Of a stretch of 64,000 nt of DNA, positions 1 to 8,404 are shown piece after piece. Source of the stretch: Puniceibacterium confluentis. Lineage in GTDB: Bacteria; Pseudomonadota; Alphaproteobacteria; Rhodobacterales; Rhodobacteraceae. A program made the translations under genes and the position numbers. How positions within the stretch are numbered: position 1 is the stretch's first letter; each line of letters opens with the position of its first letter. The stretch spans positions 62,001 through 126,000 of the forward strand of contig NZ_VOJI01000010.1 in NCBI RefSeq assembly GCF_007923445.1, written 5' to 3'. A model generated the notes under the pieces. The model worked only from the letters and a program-made list of their open reading frames with translations, had not been told where the DNA came from and did not search any database.

Positions 1-626
1 TGGCGCTGGGGCTGCGCGACCCTTCTGCGCTGCCCGCTGACCTTCTGGCACTGGATCCCCTTGTGGTGCCCTACGACGCCGCCTGTCCCGCAGCGGCGCG
101 CCGCTTCGTCGACGCCTCGCTTGAACGGTTCGGGCAGATCGACGCGCTGGTGAACAACGCGGGAATCGGCGGACCCCTGGAACTGATGCCGCAGACACCG
201 CAGAGCGATGCGGAAATGGAAGCGTCCCTTGACGCGCTGCTGTCGATCAACGTGAAGGCGCCGTTTCGTCTGACCCGCGCCGCGCTGCCCGCGCTGTGCC
301 AGAGCGGGCGCGGGCGGGTTGTGGTTCTGGCCTCGCTGTCGGGCAAACGGGTGCTGGGGCTGAACGCGGGCTACCAGATGACGAAACACGCCGCCGTGGC
401 GCTGTCACACGCCGCGCGCCGCGCCGGATGGGACGCGGGCGTGCGCGCCTGCGCCATCTGCCCCAGCTTTGTCGCCACCGACATGACCCTGCGCCACGAT
501 CTGCCACGTCACGAGATCACCCAGCCCAATGACCTTGCCCGCATTGTCGCCGAGGTGGTGACGCTGCCGAATTCGGCCAGCATCTCGGAACTGGCGGTCA
601 ACTGGCGCTACGAGCCCGGGCTATGA
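1..626 (+). CDS. SDR family oxidoreductase (5' end outside window)
   Basis: Short-chain dehydrogenase/reductase, an NAD(P)-dependent Rossmann enzyme acting on a hydroxyl or keto group. The frame is open to the left edge of the window, so the N-terminal TGxxxGxG cofactor motif is missing. Visible family marks are the NNAG strand-4 motif (VNNAGIGGP), the catalytic YQMTK (Tyr-x3-Lys) and a following short substrate lid. The stop overlaps the start of the next gene (ATGA), so it is translationally coupled to the FAD oxidoreductase and probably acts on the same unknown substrate. Substrate cannot be read from the sequence. Confidence 0.9.
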   Translation, partial: ALGLRDPSALPADLLALDPLVVPYDAACPAAARRFVDASLERFGQIDALVNNAGIGGPLELMPQTPQSDAEMEASLDALLSINVKAPFRLTRAALPALCQSGRGRVVVLASLSGKRVLGLNAGYQMTKHAAVALSHAARRAGWDAGVRACAICPSFVATDMTLRHDLPRHEITQPNDLARIVAEVVTLPNSASISELAVNWRYEPGL

Positions 627-1960
627 TCCGCCCGGGGATCAATGCCGTCCGCGGTGACAGGGATCTGCCGGATCAGGTCGATATCGCGGTGATTGGTGGC
701 GGCATCGTCGGCTGTAGCGCGACCCTCTGGGCGGCCGAGCAGGGATACAGGGTCGCGCTGCTCGAAAAGGGCCGGATTGCGGGCGAACAATCGAGTCGCA
801 ACTGGGGCTGGGTGCGGCGCATGGGGCGGGCCCCGGCGGAATACCCGCTGGGGATCGAAAGTCTGCGTCTCTGGAGCGGGTTGAACCAGCGCATCGCCCG
901 CGACACCGGTTTCCGCCGGGCCGGAATCATCTATTCCGCCAACTCCGACCGCGAGCTCGCATGGCTGGACACTGTCGCGCGCGAAGCGCAAACCTTCGGT
1001 CTCGCTGTCTCTCGGCTGAGCCGGGCCCAGCTTGCCGAACGGTTGCCGGGGTCCGACCTGCGCGCGACATCGGCGCTGCTGACCGAGGACGATGGCCGGG
1101 CCGAGCCGTTCATGGCCACCCCGGCAATCGCCGAAGCGGCGCGGGCCGCCGGGGCGGGCATCCTGACCTCCTGTGCGGTGCGCAGCCTCGAGACCTCGGG
1201 CGGGCGGGTTTCCGGCGTGCTGACGGAACGGGGGCGCATCGGCTGTGCCGCGGTCATTCTGGCCGGCGGCGCCTGGTCACGGCTGTTCGCGGGCAACCTC
1301 GGCATCGACCTGCCGCAACTAAGGGTCCGCAGTTCGGTGATGCGGACCACGCCGGTACGGGGCGGACCGGATGTGGCTCTGGGCAACGGCCAGTTCGGCT
1401 TGCGGCCGCGTCTTGACGGCGGCTATACCATCGCCCGCCGCGGCCGCGCCGCGGTGCAGGTCACGCCCGATGCGTTCCGCCTGCTGCCGCGGTTTCTGCC
1501 GGGTCTGCGCCGCAACCTGTCGGAACTGAGCCTGACGCTGGATCAGTCGGCCTGGGACGGGATGGTGACCCCGCGCCGCTGGGCCGACGACGCCGTGACC
1601 CCGTTCGAATCGTGCCGGGTGCTGGATCCCCCACCGCAGGCGGGCGCACTGCGACGGGCCCTGCGCGATGTACGGCGTGCCTTTCCCGCCTTTGTCGGTG
1701 CGCAGGTGGCCGAAAGCTGGGGCGGTATCATCGACGTGACCCCCGACGGGGTGCCGATCATCGACACCGCACCACACCTGCCCGGTCTGGTGATCGCAAC
1801 CGGCTTTTCCGGGCACGGTTTCGGGATCGGACCGGCGGCCGGGCAACTTGCCGCGGAAATCGCCACCGGATCGGCCCCGCTGGTCGACCCCGCGCCGTTT
1901 CGCCTCGGGCGGTTCGGGGCCGCGTCGCTCCGCCCTGCCACACAGCCGGTGACGCCATGA
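623..1960 (+). CDS. FAD-dependent oxidoreductase, DAO (DadA/SolA-like) family
   Basis: 445-residue flavoprotein of the D-amino-acid oxidase fold, which oxidises amines, amino acids or hydroxyacids. The N-terminus carries the dinucleotide-binding motif GGGIVG followed about 20 residues later by an acidic strand end (LLEKG). The C-terminus has the family FSGHGFGIGPAAG glycine motif that contacts FAD. An SxNWGWVR segment near residue 60 is typical of the family. No signal peptide, so cytoplasmic. Start overlaps the SDR stop by 4 nt. Its neighbours (creatininase-family hydrolase, TRAP importer) suggest catabolism of an imported nitrogen-containing or hydroxyacid compound; the substrate is inference. 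Confidence 0.9.
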   Translation: MIRPGINAVRGDRDLPDQVDIAVIGGGIVGCSATLWAAEQGYRVALLEKGRIAGEQSSRNWGWVRRMGRAPAEYPLGIESLRLWSGLNQRIARDTGFRRAGIIYSANSDRELAWLDTVAREAQTFGLAVSRLSRAQLAERLPGSDLRATSALLTEDDGRAEPFMATPAIAEAARAAGAGILTSCAVRSLETSGGRVSGVLTERGRIGCAAVILAGGAWSRLFAGNLGIDLPQLRVRSSVMRTTPVRGGPDVALGNGQFGLRPRLDGGYTIARRGRAAVQVTPDAFRLLPRFLPGLRRNLSELSLTLDQSAWDGMVTPRRWADDAVTPFESCRVLDPPPQAGALRRALRDVRRAFPAFVGAQVAESWGGIIDVTPDGVPIIDTAPHLPGLVIATGFSGHGFGIGPAAGQLAAEIATGSAPLVDPAPFRLGRFGAASLRPATQPVTP

Positions 1961-2097
1961 CCACGGTTTCCGGAACAGGGCGGCGACCAAAACTTCGTCT
2001 ATCACGCGACAAATCGTTTGAATTGGACAGCGCCCGCGCCGGGCCGGTTCACTGCACCCACCTTCACCGAACCCCGGACACGGAAAAGAGCACATGA
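1957..2097 (+). CDS. Possible 46-residue coupled small ORF
   Basis: A short frame that starts inside the oxidoreductase stop (ATGA) and ends inside the creatininase-family start (ATGA), so it bridges the two genes with 4-nt overlaps at both ends. The product would be basic and hydrophilic, with no recognised domain and no hydrophobic segment. It could be a coupling peptide, but a stretch this short can remain open by chance, and the lower GC around 1990-2020 could instead be promoter DNA. Composition gives no strong support for a conserved protein. Confidence 0.25.
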   Translation: MTTVSGTGRRPKLRLSRDKSFELDSARAGPVHCTHLHRTPDTEKST

Positions 2098-2903
2098 TTG
2101 ACAAGATCCGCATGGCAGAACTCACCTCGCAAGAGGCGCGCCAGAACCTCGACGACAGCGCCGTCGTGCTGTTGCCGATGGGCTCGCTCGAAGATCAGGG
2201 CATCCATGCGCCCATGGGCGATTATATTGCGGCGGACCTGATGGCGGTCGAGATTGCCAAAGCCGCCCGCGCCGAGGGTGTGCCCACCTTTGTCGCGCCC
2301 GTGATCCCCTTTGGCGGCAAGGATTATTTCGAGTCGAGCCACGGCGGCATTTCGGTCAGCCATGCCACGCTGTGCGGCATTCTGGACGACATGTTCGGCT
2401 GCCTGCACCGCCACGGCATCCGCAAGCTGATGATCGTCAATGGCCACGGCGGCAACGTCCCCGCCATCACCGAAGTTGCGCTGCGCTGGCGTCAGAAGGC
2501 CGGGCTGTTCGTGCCGTCGATGTACCTCTGGCAGGTGGCTTACGGCGAGTTGCCCGGCCTGATCGGCGCCGATACGGCGGCGAAATCCTCGGGCCATGGC
2601 GGCGATCCACTGACCTCCGTCGGCCTGCACTTCTATCCCGACCTGCTGCGCCCCGACCTTGTCCGCCCTGCCCCGCAAGGCAGCAGGGTCAAGGGGCTCG
2701 ATATCTCGGGCTTTTCGACAATCACCTATGACGGCGCCAGGATCCAGGTCCCGATCGAAGCTCTGGAAGCCACGGAAACCGGCGCCTTCGGCTGTGATCC
2801 CACCCTGTGCACGGCGCAGACCGGGGCTGCCCTCACGGCGCGTCTTGCCGCCATCGGCGCTGGCCTTGTGCGCGACCATGTCGCCAAGGGCCTGCACGAC
2901 TGA
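2094..2903 (+). CDS. Creatininase family protein
   Basis: 269-residue protein of the creatininase/creatinine amidohydrolase superfamily, metal-dependent amidohydrolases. Family marks: LLPMGSLEDQGIHAPMGDY near residues 25-45 (metal-binding Glu/His/Asp), the NGHGGN motif near residue 118, and SSGHGGDPLTS near residue 165 with further ligands. No signal peptide. It lies between the FAD oxidoreductase and the TRAP substrate-binding gene, in the same direction, so it probably hydrolyses an amide or lactam-type imported compound or an intermediate. True creatininase activity should not be assumed; the family includes many uncharacterised amidohydrolases. Confidence 0.88.
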   Translation: MIDKIRMAELTSQEARQNLDDSAVVLLPMGSLEDQGIHAPMGDYIAADLMAVEIAKAARAEGVPTFVAPVIPFGGKDYFESSHGGISVSHATLCGILDDMFGCLHRHGIRKLMIVNGHGGNVPAITEVALRWRQKAGLFVPSMYLWQVAYGELPGLIGADTAAKSSGHGGDPLTSVGLHFYPDLLRPDLVRPAPQGSRVKGLDISGFSTITYDGARIQVPIEALEATETGAFGCDPTLCTAQTGAALTARLAAIGAGLVRDHVAKGLHD

Positions 2904-2954
2904 ACCCATAACCAAAGCCGGGAAAACCGGCCAAACCCAACCGACAAGGAGACT

Positions 2955-3959
2955 ATGATGACACTACTGAAATCCCTGACCCTGGGCACCGCCCTCGCGC
3001 TGGCCCTTGGCGGCATGGCACAGGCGGAAACCACCTGGCGCATGGCCACAAAAATGCCGGTCGACAGCCCCGAGGGCAAAGTGTTCGAGAAATTCTCGGA
3101 GCTGACCGAGGAATACACCGGCGGCGCACTGAAGATCGACGTCTATCCCAACGAACAGCTGGGCAAGGAAGACGCGGTTCTGGAACAGCTTCAGGCGAAT
3201 ATCGTGCAGATCTACGCCGAAGGCTTCGGATATCTGAAAAAGTGGGAACCGGCGCTGGCCTGGGTTGCGGCGGCCTTTGCCTTTGACGACTATGACCACT
3301 GGCAGCGCTTCATGGTGTCGGACACCGTGACCGGCTGGTTTGACACGGCCGCCGAACAGTCGGGTGTGCGCCCGCTGGGCGATCCGACGCTGATCCTGCG
3401 CGGGCCCTACCGGGTGATGGTGTCGAACGTACCGATCAACTCCGCCGCCGACGTGGAGGGGGTCAAGCTGCGGATGCACGAGAACAAGGTCGCCATCGAA
3501 ACCTGGGACACGCTGGGCGCCGAAGTCGTGACCCTGCCCTGGACCGAAGTCTACCAGGGCATTTCCAAGGGCATCGTCCAGGCGGTGAATTCGCCCATCG
3601 CGCTGGTCGAATCCATGCGCTTCAACGAAGTGGCGCCCTATATCGCACGGCACGACGAATACTGGCAGTCCATCGGGTTCATGGTCAACGAACAGGCGCT
3701 GGCAGATTTGCCCGAGGACACCCGCGCCGGACTGATGAAGGCCTATGAAGAGGCCGGGGCCTATTCGCAGGAGGTGATGTTTGCCGTCGCCGACGAAAGC
3801 ATCGCCCGGATGGAAGCGGCAGGCACCACCTTTACGGTGATCGACACCGCACCGCTGGTTGCCAAGATGCAGGCCTATTACGCCGCCATGGCCGAGTCCG
3901 GCGAACTGCCCGCAGGGTTCATGGAAGCCATCGAAGCCGCGCGGACGCCCGCGCAATGA
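2955..3959 (+). CDS. TRAP transporter substrate-binding protein (DctP family)
   Basis: Periplasmic solute receptor of a tripartite ATP-independent transporter, 334 residues. A Sec signal peptide (about residues 1-24, ending AQAE) precedes the DctP fold, with the TKMP and EVYQGISKGIVQAVNSP segments usual for the family (Gln/Asn ligand-contact region). The start is supported by AAGGAG seven bases upstream; a second ATG follows immediately. The stop overlaps the small permease by 4 nt, forming a complete P-Q-M cassette. The ligand is probably an organic acid or amide handled by the flanking enzymes, but the receptor sequence does not reveal it. Confidence 0.93.
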   Translation: MMTLLKSLTLGTALALALGGMAQAETTWRMATKMPVDSPEGKVFEKFSELTEEYTGGALKIDVYPNEQLGKEDAVLEQLQANIVQIYAEGFGYLKKWEPALAWVAAAFAFDDYDHWQRFMVSDTVTGWFDTAAEQSGVRPLGDPTLILRGPYRVMVSNVPINSAADVEGVKLRMHENKVAIETWDTLGAEVVTLPWTEVYQGISKGIVQAVNSPIALVESMRFNEVAPYIARHDEYWQSIGFMVNEQALADLPEDTRAGLMKAYEEAGAYSQEVMFAVADESIARMEAAGTTFTVIDTAPLVAKMQAYYAAMAESGELPAGFMEAIEAARTPAQ

Positions 3960-4519
3960 CGCCATACCAATACACACCCGAGGGCCCGCTGCAGCGGGCT
4001 CTCAACCGGGTCGACCGGCTGAACTGGTCGCTCGGCGGCGTGTTCCTGTGGCTGTCCAATATCTGCCTGCTGATCATGCTGGGCCTGACGGCGGCGACCT
4101 TTATCCTGCGCCCTCTGGGGTTCGCGCCCTATTGGATGTGGCCCTGGACCATGGTGTTCTTCATCTGGCTGTCGTTCTTCGGGTTTTTCGCGCTCTATGC
4201 CCGGCTCAAGGACGTGCGCGTCGATTTCATCGCCGGGCTGATGGGGCCGGGCGGCATGGCCTTCACCCGGCTGCTGGCCGATGCGGCGGCGCTGCTGGTG
4301 ACCGGCGTGCTGCTCTGGGAACTGCCGACTGTTCTCGCCACCTCGCGCGGGGTCTATGACGGCGCCATCCTGCCCGCCGGGTATGAACTGCCGCGTATTG
4401 CCCTGTCCGTGCCGCTGTTTGTCTCGACGCTGCTTGTCGCGCTCGCCGCGCTTCTGGATCTGGCCAAGATGGTCACCGGGATGCCCGAGAACGTCACCGA
4501 CCATTACCCGGAGATCTGA
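3956..4519 (+). CDS. TRAP transporter small permease (DctQ family)
   Basis: 187-residue inner-membrane protein with four hydrophobic segments, the layout of DctQ subunits. It forms the integral-membrane complex with the DctM permease encoded directly downstream. Its start overlaps the substrate-binding gene stop and it is followed after 3 nt by the large permease, so the three subunits are co-translated. The central hydrophobic pair around LSNICLLIMLGLTAATF and the FFIWLSFFGFFALYARLKDVRVD loop (conserved basic/acid residues before the third segment) match the family. Confidence 0.9.
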   Translation: MTPYQYTPEGPLQRALNRVDRLNWSLGGVFLWLSNICLLIMLGLTAATFILRPLGFAPYWMWPWTMVFFIWLSFFGFFALYARLKDVRVDFIAGLMGPGGMAFTRLLADAAALLVTGVLLWELPTVLATSRGVYDGAILPAGYELPRIALSVPLFVSTLLVALAALLDLAKMVTGMPENVTDHYPEI

Positions 4520-4522
4520 CAC

Positions 4523-5806
4523 GTGGCATGGATCCTTTTCGGCACCTTCATCGCATTGATCCTGCTGCGGGTGCCCATCGCGATTGCCATCGGCACCGCG
4601 ACCGTACTGACCTTTCTGACCTCGGATTTCTCGAACGCCCTGCAGATCATCCCGCAGCAGATGCTCGAGGGGGTGAACAAGGCGTCGCTGACCGCCGTGC
4701 CGTTTTTCATCATGGCCGGCAACCTGATGAACGTGACCGGTGTCACCCACAGGATCTTTGCCTTTGCCAATGCGCTGGTCGGCCACCTCAAGGGCGGTCT
4801 GGCGCAGGTCAACGTGCTCTCCTCGATGATCTTCGCCGGCATTTCCGGCGCGGCGGTGGCAGACTGTGCGGGCCTGGGCGCGATCGAGATCAAGGCGATG
4901 CGCGAAAGCGGCTACAAGGCCGATTTCGCCGCTGCGATCACCGTCGCCTCGTCCGTCATCGGACCGCTGATCCCGCCGTCGATCGGGTTGGTGATCTATG
5001 CCTTCCTCGCACAGCAATCAATCGAGCGGATGTTCCTCGCGGGGCTGATCCCCGGCATCCTCGTCGGACTTGCGCTGATGGTCTATGTCCGTATCCGCGC
5101 CAGTTTCGAGGACTTCCCGACCCAGCGCCGCGCGACGGTGCGCGAAGTCGCGGGCACCGCGCGCCACGGATTTGCCGCGCTCATGGCACCGGCCATCATC
5201 CTCGGCTCGATCATGTGGGGCATCGTCACCGCGACCGAAGCCGGAGTGCTGGCCTGCCTCTACTGCATCCTTCTGGGCATCTGGTACCGGGAACTGACGC
5301 TGAAAAGCTTTTTCGCAGCGCTCAGCGACACCGCCATGATGACGTCGGTCATCATGATCATCATCGCCTTTTCCATCGCCATGGGCTGGCTGCTGGCCAT
5401 CGACCAGACCCCGCAGAAGCTGGCAGAATGGACCTTTGCCCTGACCGAAGACAAGAACACCTTCCTGGCGCTGCTGCTGGTGTTCATCATCCTCGTCGGC
5501 TGCGTGGTCGAGGGTGTCCCGGCCAAGCTGATCCTGGTGCCCACCCTGCTGCCGCTGATTGACGCCTATGGCATCGACCGGGTGCATTTCGGCATCATCA
5601 TCCAGCTCGGCCTGTTGATCGGCATCGCCACTCCGCCGATGGGAATCGGCCTCTATATCGTCGCCGAAGTCGGGCGGGTGCGTTTTGAAAAGGTGACGCT
5701 GGCGGTGCTGCCGATGCTGCTGCCGCTGTTCGCGGTGCTGATCATCCTGACTTACGTGCCGCTTACCGTGACCTTCCTGCCCGATCTCATCCTCGGAAAA
5801 CAATAA
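4523..5806 (+). CDS. TRAP transporter large permease (DctM family)
   Basis: 427-residue polytopic membrane protein of the DctM/ion transporter superfamily that drives sodium- or proton-coupled uptake with the DctP and DctQ partners upstream. Typical signatures are FFIMAGNLMN near residue 55, the SGAAVAD segment, SSVIGPLIPPSIG near residue 155, and GIATPPMGIGLYI near the C-terminus. The start is a GTG with a GGAGAT ribosome site 7 nt upstream, 3 nt after the DctQ stop. It is followed by the RraA-family gene after 9 nt, so one operon is likely. Confidence 0.93.
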   Translation: MAWILFGTFIALILLRVPIAIAIGTATVLTFLTSDFSNALQIIPQQMLEGVNKASLTAVPFFIMAGNLMNVTGVTHRIFAFANALVGHLKGGLAQVNVLSSMIFAGISGAAVADCAGLGAIEIKAMRESGYKADFAAAITVASSVIGPLIPPSIGLVIYAFLAQQSIERMFLAGLIPGILVGLALMVYVRIRASFEDFPTQRRATVREVAGTARHGFAALMAPAIILGSIMWGIVTATEAGVLACLYCILLGIWYRELTLKSFFAALSDTAMMTSVIMIIIAFSIAMGWLLAIDQTPQKLAEWTFALTEDKNTFLALLLVFIILVGCVVEGVPAKLILVPTLLPLIDAYGIDRVHFGIIIQLGLLIGIATPPMGIGLYIVAEVGRVRFEKVTLAVLPMLLPLFAVLIILTYVPLTVTFLPDLILGKQ

Positions 5807-5815
5807 GGACCATCC

Positions 5816-6493
5816 ATGTCAAACCTCGTCTACAAACTGAACCCGATGCCCGCGCCGATTCCGCAGGACAAACTCGACCGGCTGGCAAAGCTGGAAACCG
5901 CCACCATCGGCCATTTCTACCACTTCGGCTTTGCCGCTCCCGCGATCCAGCCCGTTCTGCCGGGCAAGGTCATCGCCGCCACCGTCGCCACCCTTGCCAT
6001 CCCCGGCCTCGATTCCACCCTGCTGCATCACTGTCTGAGCCAGTGCGGACCGGGCTACTTTCTTGCCGTCGACCGTCTGGGCGACAGCAAATACGCCTGC
6101 TGGGGCGGCGGCGTCACCCGGATGGCAGCGATGATCGGGCTCGAGGGCGGCTGCGTCGACGGCCCCCATACCGACACCGCCGAGATCGCCGAACAGGGGT
6201 TTGCGATGTGGTCGCGCGGTGCGTCCCCGGTCACCACGCGGCTCTATGATTCCGGCGGCGGCTTCAACGTGCCCGTCTGCATCGGCGGCGCGGCGGTTCT
6301 GCCGGGCTATGCGGTGCTGGCCGATGACTCCGGCGTGCTGTTCATCGCCCCCGAGGATCTGGACGAGGTGCTCGATCAGGGCGAAATCAAGACCGCGCGC
6401 GGACTGGTGAACGAGGCAAAGATCACCCAAGGCACCCATCTCGGGGCCATGTCGGGGGCCAGCAAGATGGTGCAGGCCAAACTGGACGGCTGA
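5816..6493 (+). CDS. RraA family protein (aldolase / dimethylmenaquinone methyltransferase-like)
   Basis: 225-residue member of the RraA-like fold. The family includes 4-hydroxy-4-methyl-2-oxoglutarate (HMG/CHA) aldolases and RNase E inhibitors. Seen here are an N-terminal TATIGHFYHFGFA segment, the central GGVTRMAAMIGLEG loop and a DDSGVLFI strand near the C-terminus. In a catabolic operon with a TRAP importer a metal-dependent aldolase or oxaloacetate-decarboxylase type role is more likely than RNase E control. It closes the forward operon and is convergent with the LysR gene 9 nt downstream. Confidence 0.85.
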   Translation: MSNLVYKLNPMPAPIPQDKLDRLAKLETATIGHFYHFGFAAPAIQPVLPGKVIAATVATLAIPGLDSTLLHHCLSQCGPGYFLAVDRLGDSKYACWGGGVTRMAAMIGLEGGCVDGPHTDTAEIAEQGFAMWSRGASPVTTRLYDSGGGFNVPVCIGGAAVLPGYAVLADDSGVLFIAPEDLDEVLDQGEIKTARGLVNEAKITQGTHLGAMSGASKMVQAKLDG

Positions 6494-6502
6494 GGCACCG
6501 CC

Positions 6503-7417
6503 TCAGACGCCGTCGGAAAAGGAGCTGTAGGTCGGATGGGCTGCACACCAGTCGCGCGCCGTGTCGCGGGCAAGCGCAAGCACCGCGCCGACCTGCTTCT
6601 TGCGGGCGCGGTTGACATGGGTGCAGGCGACGCACAGCGGGGCGATGGTTTCGGTCACCGGAATGTGCACCAGCCGGCCGGCGGCAATATCCTGTTCCAG
6701 CGGCGCCAGCGCCAGCGCCGAGGCACCATAGCCCTGCCGTACCATTTCGCAGATGGTGGCCAGGGAATTGCCGTAATGCCGGGGGGCGGGGTGCGATCGC
6801 ATTTCATCAATGTAATCCGCCACCGGATTGAACAGCGGCGAGGTGCGCGGATACAGCACCAGCGGCAGGCGGCGCAGCGCCTCGGGGGTCAGGGGCAGCG
6901 CCTGTCCGGCGATCACATCGGGGTGGGCGGCCCAGCCGACCTCGAACTCGGTCACAAAGTTCGGCCCCGCCACGCGGTCGCCGCTGGCGGTAAAGGCAAG
7001 ATCCAGGGTGCCCGCCTCGACAAAGCGGCGCAGCTGCACGTCGGACCCCGCGTAGATGTCGAAATGTGTTTCAGGAAATTCCGATTGCAACCTGTCACGC
7101 AGCCGCGGCCCCCAGCTGAAGGCCAGCATCCCGGCCAGTCCCAGCGACAGGCGGGTCATTTTCTTGTCCAGCAGCCGCGCATTCATGGTTTCGCGCAGGT
7201 TCAGGAACTGCAAAGCGAATTCCGCCACCTCCATGCCCTGATCGGTCAGCCGGAACCCCGATGCCTCGCGGTCGATCAGAGTTTTCCCGAGATCGCTCTC
7301 AAGCGACTGGATGCGCGCCGATACGGCGGGCTGGGTCAGCCCGAGATGTTCGGCCGTCAGTCGGTAGTTGCCGATCTGGCTCAACCAGTAGAACGCTTCA
7401 AGCTGCTTGAAGTTCAT
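6503..7417 (-). CDS. LysR family transcriptional regulator
   Basis: 304-residue regulator with the LysR winged helix-turn-helix at residues 1-60 (NFKQLEAFYWLSQIGNYRL, then LTQPAVSARIQSLE) and a C-terminal periplasmic-binding-like effector domain. It is transcribed away from the hydroxyacid dehydrogenase gene, with only 38 bp between the two starts, so its operator must lie in or beside 7418-7455. It faces the end of the TRAP operon and is the natural candidate to control the island. The effector is unknown. Confidence 0.93.
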   Translation of the reverse strand: MNFKQLEAFYWLSQIGNYRLTAEHLGLTQPAVSARIQSLESDLGKTLIDREASGFRLTDQGMEVAEFALQFLNLRETMNARLLDKKMTRLSLGLAGMLAFSWGPRLRDRLQSEFPETHFDIYAGSDVQLRRFVEAGTLDLAFTASGDRVAGPNFVTEFEVGWAAHPDVIAGQALPLTPEALRRLPLVLYPRTSPLFNPVADYIDEMRSHPAPRHYGNSLATICEMVRQGYGASALALAPLEQDIAAGRLVHIPVTETIAPLCVACTHVNRARKKQVGAVLALARDTARDWCAAHPTYSSFSDGV

Positions 7418-7455
7418 CGTCTTTCCATACCTTTATCAAAGCCAAAGGACCCCGC

Positions 7456-8388
7456 ATGACTGTTGCCGTATACCTTCCCCTGGACGACAAGACCCAATGG
7501 TGGGTTGATATGTTGCAATCCCTGTTGCCGGGGTGGACGGTCGCCGCGCTGGATGCCGTGACCGACCCCGCCGCGGTGGAATACGCCGTGGTCTGGCGCC
7601 CGCGTTCCGGCGACATGGCGCGATTTCCGAATCTCAAGGCGATTGTGTCCATCGGCGCCGGCATCGACCATGTGCTCGCCGACGAAAAGCTGCCCGCCGG
7701 GGTGCCGATCATCCGCACCGTCGGCGATGACCTGACCCAGCGGATGCGGGAATACGTGGCCCTGCACGTGTTGCGCCATCACCGCGACATGCCGCGCCAG
7801 CTGCGCGCGCAGGCCGAACGCGACTGGCATGCCATCGTGGTGCCGGTCGCGCCGCAGCGCACCGTCGGTGTGATGGGTCTGGGCAACCTGGGGGCGGCGG
7901 CGGCGCGGACGCTGGCCGACCTGGGCTTTGCCACCCGGGGCTGGTCGAAATCCGCAAAGACCATCGACGGGGTCGAAACCTATGCCGGGCCGGACCAGTT
8001 CGACAGGTTCCTGTCGGGCTGCGAGATCCTGGTGAACCTGCTGCCGATGACCAACCAGACCAGCGGCATCCTGAACGCCGGGCTGTTTGCCAAGCTTGCC
8101 AGCGACGCCTGCATCATCAACTGTGCCCGTGGCGGGCATCTGGTGGATGACGACCTGCTGGCAGCGCTGGACAACGGGACGATCAAACAGGCGACCCTTG
8201 ATGTGTTTCATGTCGAACCCCTGCCTGCCGATCATGCCTTCTGGGGCCATCCCGCGATCACCGTGACGCCGCATGTCGCGTCGCAGATCGACGCGGGCAC
8301 CGGCGGAAGGATCATCGCGGCCAATCTGAAAACCTTTGCCGAGACCGGCACCTGCGCCGATCTGGCCGACGCGGTCCGGGGGTACTGA
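7456..8388 (+). CDS. D-2-hydroxyacid dehydrogenase (glyoxylate/hydroxypyruvate reductase A-like)
   Basis: 310-residue NAD(P)-dependent reductase of 2-oxoacids such as glyoxylate, hydroxypyruvate or longer oxoacids. The Rossmann motif GVMGLGNLGAAAA lies near residue 137. The catalytic set is visible as NCARGG (Arg), DVFHVEPLP (Glu) and TPHVAS (His). The length fits GhrA-type enzymes. An AAAGGAC ribosome site precedes the ATG. It is divergent from LysR and probably reduces an oxoacid released by the RraA-type aldolase; that link is inference. Confidence 0.9.
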   Translation: MTVAVYLPLDDKTQWWVDMLQSLLPGWTVAALDAVTDPAAVEYAVVWRPRSGDMARFPNLKAIVSIGAGIDHVLADEKLPAGVPIIRTVGDDLTQRMREYVALHVLRHHRDMPRQLRAQAERDWHAIVVPVAPQRTVGVMGLGNLGAAAARTLADLGFATRGWSKSAKTIDGVETYAGPDQFDRFLSGCEILVNLLPMTNQTSGILNAGLFAKLASDACIINCARGGHLVDDDLLAALDNGTIKQATLDVFHVEPLPADHAFWGHPAITVTPHVASQIDAGTGGRIIAANLKTFAETGTCADLADAVRGY

Positions 8389-8404
8389 GGCGGGACCGGG
8401 CGGG

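Noticed and set aside
2094-2903. Creatinine degradation pathway
   Set aside because: No creatinase, sarcosine oxidase complex or creatinine-specific residues could be confirmed; the family is broad.
3878-5017. 379-codon minus-strand frame over the TRAP permeases
   Set aside because: His/Arg/Asp/Gln-rich shadow of hydrophobic codons in the opposite strand, not a protein.
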